A stretch of 64,000 nt of DNA from M3007 sp031425035. GTDB taxonomy: Bacteria; Bacteroidota; Bacteroidia; Chitinophagales; Saprospiraceae. The stretch is taken from NCBI GenBank assembly GCA_031425035.1, contig JANPIN010000083.1, positions 16,913-80,912 on the forward strand, written 5' to 3'. The notes beneath the pieces are model-generated. The model worked only from the letters and a program-made list of their open reading frames with translations, searched no databases and was not told the DNA's origin. The position numbers and the translations under genes are program-made. Positions 42,100 through 49,858 of this stretch are shown in pieces (the stretch's first letter is position 1; the number at the start of each line of letters is the position of its first letter).

Positions 42100-44166
42100 A
42101 TGCTTTTTTGCCGACGTTCTACACAAAAGTTTGAAAAAAAATTTCGCGCACTCTGGCTGATCGCTCTATTTCTGCCTTTCCTGCAGTTCAGTCAGGCTCA
42201 AATTCAGGACCGTTCAGCCGATGAACTGTTGGAAAATTTCTTTCGGGACAATGAGCAGGCCTCGGAGTCGGACGCCCAGCAATTTCTCGAAATCCTGGAA
42301 AATTATCGTGCCAACCCCCTGAACCTAAACAGCGCCAGCCGCGACGAACTGTTTTCCCTGCACCTGCTCAACGAACTGCAGATTGAAAACCTGCTCCGCT
42401 ACCGCGCACAGTTCGGTCCGCTCTTAAACGAATATGAACTGCAATCCGTCCCCGGCCTGGAAGTGAACGACATCCGGCGCCTGCTCACTTATACGCAGGT
42501 ACGCACAAGCCTGGATACGCGGAATGCCAACATTCTGAAAGGACTGTATACCGGCGAAAATGATCTGCTCATGCGCTGGGGCCGGCCCGATCCGCCGAAT
42601 TATACCGGCACAGTGGAAGGGCTGCCCAACGCCTGGGCCATCCGCTACCGGCATTCCTTCGATAACCGGCTGCGTTTTGGTTTTACCGCCGAAAATGATC
42701 CGGGGGAAGCCTTTTTCCATAAAAGTAACCGGCAGGGTTTTGATTTTTACAGCGCCCACCTGTTCGTGCAAAACCTGAACCGCACGGTGAAGGTGGTTGC
42801 CCTCGGCGACTACTCCGCCCGCTTCGGACAGGGCCTGTTGCTGCAAACCGGATTTTCGCCCGGCAAATCCGCTGAAACGACCTCCATCCTGCGCGGGGGA
42901 CGTAAAATAAACGCCTATGCCGCCTTCGGGGAAAGCTACTTTTTCCGGGGCGCTGCCACCACAATGGCCTTCGGCAAACACCTCGAAATCACGGCTTTAT
43001 ACTCCGACCGGCGGCGTGATGGCAACGTGCTGCTGCCGGATACGACCGAGCTGGAATTTGCCGACATTACTTTTTCCTCGCTGCAAACCTCGGGGCTGCA
43101 TCGTACCGCATCCGAAGTAGCGGATGAACACAGCCTGCACGAGCAGGTGGGTGGTCTTTCGGCTACCTACGGCTGGAAAAACGGCCAGGTGTCGGTCAAT
43201 GGCCTGTCTATTATGTACGACAAAGCCTTTAATCCAAGTCAGGCCGCCTACCGGCAATTCACATTCCGGGGGCAAACGCTCACGGGTGGCAGCGTGGATT
43301 ACAACTGGCGGCGACGGAACTGGCTGTTATTTGGCGAAGCCGCCCGCAGTGATAACGGCGGCATGGCCATGGTGAACGGGCTGCTGCTTTCGCCCGACCA
43401 GCACGTAACTTTCTCGGCGGTCCACCGATCACTAGACCGGGACTATCAGTCGGTGTATGCGGCTCCATTTGCCGAGACTTCCGGGGCCTCCAACGAAAAC
43501 GGTTTGTTTATCGGCGCCGATATTCGTTACCTAAGGCGCTGGCAATTAAATGCTTATGCCGATGTATGGCGTCACCCCTGGCTGCGATTCGGCGTCAGTG
43601 CGCCTTCGCAGGGGCGGGAGTTTCTGGCCCGGCTCTTATGGACCAAAAGCCGCAGTTTTTCCGTGTATGGCTTGTGGCAGGCGGAGACGAAAGAACGAGA
43701 TGGCAACGTAGGGGATATAACTGCACTGGTTGAGAACCGGCGCGACCGGCTACGGCTGCACGCTATTTACAAGGTTAGTAAGGCAGTAGAGTTACGCAGT
43801 CGTATGGAATGGACCATTTATGAAATTGCGGATGCAGATCGTACGCATGGGTTTATTGCTTACCAGGAGGCGGTGGTCAAACCGCTCGGCTTCCCGGTAA
43901 CCGGCACCATTCGATACGCCATTTATGATACGGAAAACTTTGACACCCGGGTGTATGCCTATGAAAACGACCTTTTTTCCGCCATTTCAATTCCCGCCTT
44001 TTCAGGGCGTGGCTCCCGTATTTATATGAATGTACACTGGCGGGTAAATCACTGGTTGCGCCTGGAAGCCCGGGTCGAACAAACCAATCAACTACGGGCC
44101 GTGACCAGCAGTAACATTACCGGAAAAGACCGATACTGGAAATTGCAGGCCCGGATAAAATGGTAA
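42100..44166 (+). CDS. Helix-hairpin-helix protein with outer-membrane-like barrel
   Basis: 688 residues. Signal peptide LWLIALFLPFLQFSQAQ; residues 60-130 carry ComEA-like helix-hairpin-helix units (LNLNSASRDELFSLHLL and YELQSVPGLEVNDIRRLL); the remaining 540 residues are alternating beta strands with aromatic ends (VVALGDYSARFGQGLLLQTGF, FSVYGLWQAETKERDG), ending in KLQARIKW, which fits an outer-membrane barrel with C-terminal aromatic residue. This family is found across Bacteroidota; a role in DNA uptake has been guessed from the HhH part but not shown. The nifU-like gene converges 2 bases after its stop. Confidence 0.8.
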   Translation: MLFCRRSTQKFEKKFRALWLIALFLPFLQFSQAQIQDRSADELLENFFRDNEQASESDAQQFLEILENYRANPLNLNSASRDELFSLHLLNELQIENLLRYRAQFGPLLNEYELQSVPGLEVNDIRRLLTYTQVRTSLDTRNANILKGLYTGENDLLMRWGRPDPPNYTGTVEGLPNAWAIRYRHSFDNRLRFGFTAENDPGEAFFHKSNRQGFDFYSAHLFVQNLNRTVKVVALGDYSARFGQGLLLQTGFSPGKSAETTSILRGGRKINAYAAFGESYFFRGAATTMAFGKHLEITALYSDRRRDGNVLLPDTTELEFADITFSSLQTSGLHRTASEVADEHSLHEQVGGLSATYGWKNGQVSVNGLSIMYDKAFNPSQAAYRQFTFRGQTLTGGSVDYNWRRRNWLLFGEAARSDNGGMAMVNGLLLSPDQHVTFSAVHRSLDRDYQSVYAAPFAETSGASNENGLFIGADIRYLRRWQLNAYADVWRHPWLRFGVSAPSQGREFLARLLWTKSRSFSVYGLWQAETKERDGNVGDITALVENRRDRLRLHAIYKVSKAVELRSRMEWTIYEIADADRTHGFIAYQEAVVKPLGFPVTGTIRYAIYDTENFDTRVYAYENDLFSAISIPAFSGRGSRIYMNVHWRVNHWLRLEARVEQTNQLRAVTSSNITGKDRYWKLQARIKW

Positions 44167-44168
44167 AT

Positions 44169-44432
44169 CTAAACGGCGGTGGGCATCAGGCCGTTAATCG
44201 CTTCGACGCCGACAATTTCGGGCACTTTACTGCGAATAGCCTCCTGAATACCGGCCCGTAAGGTCATAGCTGACATCGAACACGATTCGCACATACCCGT
44301 CCACCGGATCTTGACGTGCATATCTTCGGTAACTTCGACGACCTGCACATCGCCACCGTCCACCCGCAGGTGGGGCCGCACGCTACTCAGTGCGTCTTCA
44401 ATTCTATCCAGTAACAATTGCTTGTCCGTCAT
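44169..44432 (-). CDS. NifU-like Fe-S scaffold protein
   Basis: 87 residues, one NifU C-terminal domain. RPHLRVDGGDVQVVEV and CESCSMSAMTLRAGIQEAI (the CxxC that holds the cluster) are the marks. Proteins of this size (Nfu type) carry a 4Fe-4S cluster between subunits and hand it to target enzymes; MqnE, a radical SAM enzyme a few kb away, would need such clusters, though no direct tie is shown. Cytosolic. Confidence 0.9.
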   Translation of the reverse strand: MTDKQLLLDRIEDALSSVRPHLRVDGGDVQVVEVTEDMHVKIRWTGMCESCSMSAMTLRAGIQEAIRSKVPEIVGVEAINGLMPTAV

Positions 44433-44510
44433 GCGTTTCTTATTTCTGCAAACATAACACCTTAAAAGAGATGTTGATGAAAAAACCCCAAATAGGTGGG
44501 TGAAAGGCGG

Positions 44511-44607
44511 TTTGAAGTTGATAAGGTTGATGAGGTTGATAAGACATACATGCCCGGCGTGATTTTATAAACCTTATAAACCTTATCAACCCTTATCAAC
44601 CCTTTTC
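44511..44607. repeat. GGTTGATAA repeat, second site
   Basis: AGTTGATAAGGTTGATGAGG-like words at 44515-44543, then the inverted TTATAAACC and TTATCAACCC words at 44568-44607, able to form a hairpin of about 30 bases per arm. It lies between nifU-like and msrA on the minus strand and may end msrA transcription. Confidence 0.6.
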
Positions 44608-45183
44608 AACCGCAAGTTTCTCCTGATACAACTTCCTGAATTTCCGCACTTTCGGCGCAATGACGATGGAACAGTAAGGCTGATAGGGGTTGTTTTTAAA
44701 ATAATTCTGGTGGTAGTTTTCCGCCTTGAAAAACTTATTGAAGGGCGAAATTTCCGTGACGATCGGATCGTCCCAAATGTCTTTGGAACTGACTTTGACC
44801 TGCTCCGCTACGGCCTGCTGCTCCGGAGAATGATAGTAAATCACCGAACGATACTGCGTGCCCGAGTCATTGCCCTGCCGGTTCAGCGTAGTCGGATCAT
44901 GTACGGTGAAAAACACTTCCAGTATTTGCTGAAAACTAATGATAGCGGGGTCGAAAGTGACCTGAATGACTTCCGCATGGCCGGTTGTGCCACTGCACAC
45001 CGCTTCATAGCTGGGATTATCATTTTTACCGCCAGCATAGCCGCTTTCTACTTTCTGTACGCCTTTCAGGTCCTGAAAAAAGGCTTCGACGCACCAGAAA
45101 CAGCCGCCACCCAAAGTAGCAATTTCCGTCTGGCCGCTCTGCTGCGTATTCATGGAATCGGTAACAACCGGGGTAGTTTGCAT
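44596..45183 (-). CDS. msrA: Peptide-methionine (S)-S-oxide reductase
   Basis: 195 residues from ATG 45183. IATLGGGCFWCVEAFF carries the catalytic Cys of the GCFWC motif; VESGYAGGKNDNPSYEAVCSGTTGHAEVIQV (shortened: GYAGG, YEAVCSGTTGHAE), FFTVHDPTT and GTQYRSVIYY are the other MsrA blocks. It repairs oxidised methionine in proteins. The frame is open to 45339 but that part overlaps the end of mqnA; ATG 45183 lies before the conserved region with a short N-terminal extension and leaves a 94-base gap to mqnA. Confidence 0.95.
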   Translation of the reverse strand: MQTTPVVTDSMNTQQSGQTEIATLGGGCFWCVEAFFQDLKGVQKVESGYAGGKNDNPSYEAVCSGTTGHAEVIQVTFDPAIISFQQILEVFFTVHDPTTLNRQGNDSGTQYRSVIYYHSPEQQAVAEQVKVSSKDIWDDPIVTEISPFNKFFKAENYHQNYFKNNPYQPYCSIVIAPKVRKFRKLYQEKLAVEKG

Positions 45184-45277
45184 AAGAATAATGGATTGTA
45201 TTGGTGAGGTACTGGTGCACAGGCAACCGGTAGAGCATTCAAACAGATACAAGGGGTAAAAGTTGGTCAGCAACGCG

Positions 45278-46075
45278 TCAATAAGCCGCCATGGCTGGTG
45301 TCGGCGCAGTATGTCGTTGCAAATTATAGCCTTTTTCACCCGCCAGCATGGTCAGGAAACGGTTCAGCCCCGTCCATTTGGCATCGTCGAGCTCGTAGCT
45401 GATGTTATGCCGGAAATAGTCTTCTACATCGAAACCGGGTATGGTCGGCAGAATTTTAGTCAGATCGGGTATATGATCGATGCCGATTTGCAAGGCGGCA
45501 TTAAAACGCGTCAGCAGTTCCGGATCAATTGGTTTCGTACTGATCCAGGCGGCAAAAACAAAGGGCAAACCCGTCCAGGCGGTCCAGGCCTCCCCGAGAT
45601 CATAGGTAAAAGCGAACTGTTTCTCCCGGCCGATGGCCCGGTCGCCGATGATCACGGCGGCGGTTTCTCCCCCTACATGTTGTTCAAAACCCTCCGTGGC
45701 CGGGATAAATTCGGGGCTTATCTGCCAGTACTGCGCGCATAAAATACGGACCAGCGCCACCGACGTTCGGGAATGGAAATCCAGATACACGCGTTTGATC
45801 TCGGCCAAAGGCTTATCCGAGAATAAACAAACGGTTTTGACCTTACCGACCGCACCGATGCAGTAGTCGGAAACCAGGTAAGCGCCGGGTAATTCCGGGA
45901 TGATGGCTACCGGCGCTAAAGCCAGGTCCGCCTCCCCGGTGAGCAGTTTCTGCGCGCAAAGTGATGGAATATCCAGACTCAAATTCAGACTATCCGCCAG
46001 ATCGCTGCGGTACAGGCCGTAGATGAAAGGCTTGGTATTCAAGTAACTGACTGCGGATATACGTAACTGGGACAT
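45278..46075 (-). CDS. mqnA: Chorismate dehydratase MqnA (futalosine menaquinone pathway)
   Basis: 265 residues, the usual length. RISAVSYLNTKPFIYGL at the N-terminus is the MqnA/MqnD signature; GEADLALAPVAIIPEL and YCIGAVGKVKTVCLFS, shortened here to GAVGKVKTV, and LGEAWTAWTGLPFVFAAW are further blocks. It converts chorismate to 3-[(1-carboxyvinyl)oxy]benzoate, the substrate of MqnE, whose gene lies upstream on the same strand beyond a histidine phosphatase. Cytosolic. Confidence 0.94.
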   Translation of the reverse strand: MSQLRISAVSYLNTKPFIYGLYRSDLADSLNLSLDIPSLCAQKLLTGEADLALAPVAIIPELPGAYLVSDYCIGAVGKVKTVCLFSDKPLAEIKRVYLDFHSRTSVALVRILCAQYWQISPEFIPATEGFEQHVGGETAAVIIGDRAIGREKQFAFTYDLGEAWTAWTGLPFVFAAWISTKPIDPELLTRFNAALQIGIDHIPDLTKILPTIPGFDVEDYFRHNISYELDDAKWTGLNRFLTMLAGEKGYNLQRHTAPTPAMAAY

Positions 46076-46156
46076 AGTTTTAAAAATGTAGACAATGGTT
46101 CAGGTGACCACATAGCAGTTCCCACTGCCCAAACAACTAAAAGTACGTGTCCTGCC

Positions 46157-46780
46157 CTACTCCACCCCATTCGCCAGAGCCTGTAAATGGCGCAGGTCAT
46201 TTTCCATTTCAAACGTAAATTGTTCATTTTCAAAGCGCATTACATACACCCCGGTGTTGGCATGGGGCATGTGTTCCATGTCGCCCGGACCTAAGCCCTT
46301 GAGTAAGGTCAGCAAACAGCGCAAGGTCCGGCCATGCGTAGCGACCACAATACGTTGTTCCGGTCGGGTTTTAAGCCAATCCACGAAACGGCTGACGCGT
46401 AGAAGCAATTGGCCCGCACTTTCTCCGCCGGGCATGGACGCGTCCAGATTACCATTTTGCCAGTGCGCAATGGTACTCCGGTAAACCTCCACCTGTTCCG
46501 GCGTACTGGGTTTACCTTCCTGCTCCCCCCAGCTGATCTCGTTGATGTCCGGCGTCTGGATCCAGGGAATATGCTGGTCGATAAAAGCCTGCACGGTCTG
46601 GTGGGTGCGCTTGAGTCTGGACGTGACAATCAATTGAAAATCAATGTCCCGGTAAGCTTCAAAGAAAGCGCGGGCCTGATTAATGCCGGTTTCGTTGAGG
46701 TCGGTATCCACTCCGCTGCCCTGCACAATGCCCAGGCGGTTGTATTCGGTTTCGCCGTGGCGAAGGATGTATATGAGCAT
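46157..46780 (-). CDS. Histidine phosphatase family protein
   Basis: 207 residues. IYILRHGETEYNRLG opens with the RHG catalytic motif; TSRLKRTHQTVQAF is the second conserved block and VVATHGRTLRCLL holds the second catalytic His. It belongs to the cofactor-independent phosphoglycerate-mutase-like branch, which includes small-molecule phosphatases (for example alpha-ribazole phosphatase); substrate not known. It lies between mqnE (26 bases upstream) and mqnA (81 bases downstream) on one strand, so a link with menaquinone metabolism is possible but unproven. The gap upstream has a short GGTTTGTTGGTTTGG run like that near 8900. Confidence 0.87.
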   Translation of the reverse strand: MLIYILRHGETEYNRLGIVQGSGVDTDLNETGINQARAFFEAYRDIDFQLIVTSRLKRTHQTVQAFIDQHIPWIQTPDINEISWGEQEGKPSTPEQVEVYRSTIAHWQNGNLDASMPGGESAGQLLLRVSRFVDWLKTRPEQRIVVATHGRTLRCLLTLLKGLGPGDMEHMPHANTGVYVMRFENEQFTFEMENDLRHLQALANGVE

Positions 46781-46806
46781 GAGAGGTGGGTTTGTTGGTT
46801 TGGGGG

Positions 46807-48012
46807 TTAGTTTTGAATGACGGGCAGTTCAAAGTAACCACGATATTGTTTGTCTTCGGCAAATACGGTTTCCGAAAAATCCTGCACCACGTTATAAAGC
46901 GTATCGCGTTCTACTGGACGGCGACCGGTACGGCGGATCATTTCCACCAGTTGCTGCGTGGTCAGGCTCGGATGTTGTTCTTCCGAACCGGCCATGGAGT
47001 ATATTTTAGTAGTATCGTCGATGGTACCATCCAGATCGTCGACGCCGAACGAAAGCGACATCTGGGCGACCGGACGGCCGATCATGGGCCAGTAGGCTTT
47101 CAGGTGATCGAAGTTATCGAGGTAAATGCGGCTGATCGCGTAGTTACGCAGGTCTTCCACCGTGGTACTTTCGGCAATGTGGCTCATCTGGTTGTCCTGA
47201 TTGCGGAACTTGAGCGGAATGAAGGTTTGGAAACCACCCGTTTTATCCTGCAACTGCCGCAGTTGTTCCAGGTGATCCACCCGGTGTTTAAACTGCTCGA
47301 TGTGGCCGTACAACATGGTGGCGTTGGAGCGCATACCCAGTTCGTGCCAGATTTCGTGGATGCGCAGCCACTGTTCGCCCGTACATTTATCGGCGGCGAT
47401 CAGCTCCCTGATTTCCGGATGAAAAATTTCCGCTCCGCCGCCGGGCATACTATCTACGCCGGCTTCTTTAATGAGTCGCATACCTTCTTCGTATGAAATC
47501 TTGGCTTTTTTGAAAATGTAGTGGTATTCCACCGGCGTCAGTGCTTTAACATGCAGTTCCGGACGATGCGCTTTTATTTTACCGAAAAATTCCTGGTAAA
47601 AAGGCAGGTCGTACTGCGGCAAAACACCGCCCACTATATGCACCTCGGTCACCGGTTCGCCGTCATATTTATACACGATGTCCAGCATATCCTGCATCGA
47701 AAAAGCCCAGGCATCCGTATCGGAACGCTGCTTGATCAGCCGGGAGTACGAGCAGAACTTGCAGTCGTACACGCATAAGTTAGTCGGTTCTATATGGAAA
47801 TTCCGGTTGAAGTAGGTGGCGTCCCCGTTTTTGCGTTCGCGGACGAAATTAGCCAGCAAACCGAGATAAGCCAGCTCGCCTTCTTCAAAAAGAAAAACCC
47901 CTTCTTCAAAAGTAATGCGCTGGTTATCAGCCACTTTCTGCGCAATCCTTCGATGTTCGGCGCTTAAGGAGGGATCATTCAGCAGGAGTTCCAGTTGTTC
48001 GACACTGCGCAT
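46807..48012 (-). CDS. mqnE: Aminofutalosine synthase MqnE, radical SAM
   Basis: 401 residues. TNLCVYDCKFCSYSR gives the radical SAM CxxxCxxC motif (Cys80, Cys84, Cys87); EVHIVGGVLPQYDLPFY and SMPGGGAEIFHPEIR are typical of the MqnE/MqnC/CofH group, and DDLDGTIDDTTKIY, ending in VERDTLYNVV, fits MqnE. It couples the MqnA product with SAM to make aminofutalosine. Together with mqnA this shows the futalosine route to menaquinone. Other steps (mqnC, mqnB) are not in this window. Confidence 0.92.
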   Translation of the reverse strand: MRSVEQLELLLNDPSLSAEHRRIAQKVADNQRITFEEGVFLFEEGELAYLGLLANFVRERKNGDATYFNRNFHIEPTNLCVYDCKFCSYSRLIKQRSDTDAWAFSMQDMLDIVYKYDGEPVTEVHIVGGVLPQYDLPFYQEFFGKIKAHRPELHVKALTPVEYHYIFKKAKISYEEGMRLIKEAGVDSMPGGGAEIFHPEIRELIAADKCTGEQWLRIHEIWHELGMRSNATMLYGHIEQFKHRVDHLEQLRQLQDKTGGFQTFIPLKFRNQDNQMSHIAESTTVEDLRNYAISRIYLDNFDHLKAYWPMIGRPVAQMSLSFGVDDLDGTIDDTTKIYSMAGSEEQHPSLTTQQLVEMIRRTGRRPVERDTLYNVVQDFSETVFAEDKQYRGYFELPVIQN

Positions 48013-48097
48013 AAGTAGCTTTAATTTAGCAAGGAAAACCCCGTTTCCAGGGCTTTGTTCAGAAGTTTCAATTATTTATGAAAATTAAAAAGCACGC

Positions 48098-49228
48098 TCA
48101 ATCATTGAATTTTATCAGTTCCACGAGTTTACGGGCATTGACTTCGTTGGAGAATTCTTTTTCCAGTATAGCCCGCCGCGCATCGATCCGGTTTTCTTCA
48201 AAGGGCGCATTGATCAGTGCTTCCACCGTCTGTCGAAAGGCGGACCCTGAGGTACGCACGTAGCAAAGTTTATCCAGGCCCGTACCGCTCACCATTTCCT
48301 CATTGACCAGGCAGAAACGGCCCTGGAACAAGGCATTGAGCAGCTTGAGTTTGATGCCCGACACCTGGAACGATACCAGCACATTAATATGGGCTTCGGC
48401 AATCAGGTCGCGCATACGCGCATCATCCGGGTTTTCCACCAGTTGAATATGGTCATAGCGGTTAATGAGTTCCTTCAGGGTTTCCGACGCTTCCATGCCT
48501 GCCACCACGAGCGGAAAATCCATAGTAGCAAAGACCTCTTCGATGAGCCAGATGGCGGCCCGCTCGTTATCGGGTACGCTGAGTTTGCCGTGAAAGAGAG
48601 CGTATTCCCCACGGCCCACCAGACTTTCTACGCGTTGATTGGGATGAAAAGCCGGAATATAGTGGGTGTGGGAATTCATTTTCCGGTAATAAGCCGCATC
48701 GTTTGTTGAAAGCGTGATAATTTCATCGGCATTCCGTACGACTTTGGGTTCGATACGCTGGAGTTTAATGCTTTCGATGAAATAGTAGGCTTTCTCGAAC
48801 ATCCGGGTGCCGGGGGTGAGCCGGGCCAGGTTTTCGTAGTACTGCCACTCCACATTATGCATTTGCACGAGTTTCTGACGATTACGTAATTGCTTATGCC
48901 AGAGGAGGGCGCAGGTATGCATGCCTTGAAATAAAACAGGATAGGCATCTTTCCGCAGGCGTTTGATCAGCGCGCTCTGATCGCGGGTACGCATGATAAA
49001 TGGCAGCAGGTGAAATTGGTGGAACGGGGAGCGACTGCGCGGATAATAATGAACCTCCTGACAGTAAATCTCCAGTTCGGTCTGCGGCTGCCGTTCGCCA
49101 TACTGGAAACAATGCAGGATAATTTGCACCCCCTGGGCATGCAGGGCCTTGATCTGATTGAAAATAACGATCACGCCCCCGTAATTGGCCGGGTAGGGAA
49201 TATCGAAGGAAATAATATGCAGGAACAT
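48098..49228 (-). CDS. Glycosyltransferase, GT-B type
   Basis: 376 residues. The N-terminus FLHIISFDIPYPANYGGV is the usual start of GT4-like enzymes, with a glycine-rich acceptor loop; ADEIITLSTNDAAYY and IPAFHP link the two domains; ALFHGKLSVPDNERAAIWL, PLVVAGMEASETLK and INVLVSFQVSGIKLKLLNALFQGRF (shortened: SFQVSGIKLKLLNAL) form the donor domain, where the E-x7-E motif of GT4 is not seen. Donor and acceptor unknown; a role in surface glycan is likely. It lies 85 bases upstream of mqnE on the same strand. Confidence 0.82.
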   Translation of the reverse strand: MFLHIISFDIPYPANYGGVIVIFNQIKALHAQGVQIILHCFQYGERQPQTELEIYCQEVHYYPRSRSPFHQFHLLPFIMRTRDQSALIKRLRKDAYPVLFQGMHTCALLWHKQLRNRQKLVQMHNVEWQYYENLARLTPGTRMFEKAYYFIESIKLQRIEPKVVRNADEIITLSTNDAAYYRKMNSHTHYIPAFHPNQRVESLVGRGEYALFHGKLSVPDNERAAIWLIEEVFATMDFPLVVAGMEASETLKELINRYDHIQLVENPDDARMRDLIAEAHINVLVSFQVSGIKLKLLNALFQGRFCLVNEEMVSGTGLDKLCYVRTSGSAFRQTVEALINAPFEENRIDARRAILEKEFSNEVNARKLVELIKFND

Positions 49229-49478
49229 GGGCAGCTTCCGGCCTGAGGCCGGTTTGTGTTCGGCGGTAAAGATAGAAAAATTTCCACCGGGACTGTCAGC
49301 CGCAGTCAGGCCGGCATTTCAGCCGCTACGCATCCGATCCGGCCAGATCAAAAAAGTTGCGAAAAAAATCACCAATTTTACTTGTTTATTATTTGGCAGT
49401 ACCCCTACCTTAGGCAAATGAAACAGGGGTGGTTAACCCCGCTTTCCAAATACTATTGTTCACTAAACTTTCAAGATT

Positions 49479-49733
49479 ATGAACATCACTTTCCAGGAGC
49501 TTCGCCGCATCAAACATGCTCTCCCCCACGGAAGCATCAATCGCATTGCCAGTGATCTGGCACTCGAAGAGCAAACGGTACGCAATTATTTTGGAGCCAA
49601 CAATTATCAGGACGGCAAGCTGGTGGAATTCCACCTCGAGCCTGGCCCGAACGGCGGCGTTGTACATTTGGAAGACCCTACGATTCTTAACCGCGCGCTG
49701 GAAATTCTCGGCGAGCCTCAATTAGTGCACTAA
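49479..49733 (+). CDS. Small helix-turn-helix DNA-binding protein
   Basis: 84 residues. FQELRRIKHALPHGSINRIAS then DLALEEQTVRNYFG is a helix-turn-helix (a GSINRIASDLALEEQTVRNY pattern, residues about 18-38). The second half (GPNGGVVHLEDPTILNRALEIL) forms a short beta-helix unit. This short protein is kept across Bacteroidota, often just called DNA-binding protein, and may act on nucleoid or transcription; no target is known. A terminator follows at 49785-49820. The 250 bases before it are AT-rich and hold no other gene. Confidence 0.82.
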   Translation: MNITFQELRRIKHALPHGSINRIASDLALEEQTVRNYFGANNYQDGKLVEFHLEPGPNGGVVHLEDPTILNRALEILGEPQLVH

Positions 49734-49784
49734 ATACACCTTCGAAAGAGTACCCAATGTTGTAGCCTATCAGGCACTAAAATG

Positions 49785-49820
49785 AAGGGAAACCGGTCAG
49801 CGACGCGGTTTCCCTTTTTT
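49785..49820 (+). terminator. Intrinsic terminator after the HTH gene
   Basis: AAGGGAAACCG (49785-49795) pairs with CGGTTTCCCTT (49806-49816), loop of 10 bases, then T run to 49820. Confidence 0.85.
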
Positions 49821-49858
49821 ATTGGCAATGACTATAGTCAGCGCCTACACCTAAATCC

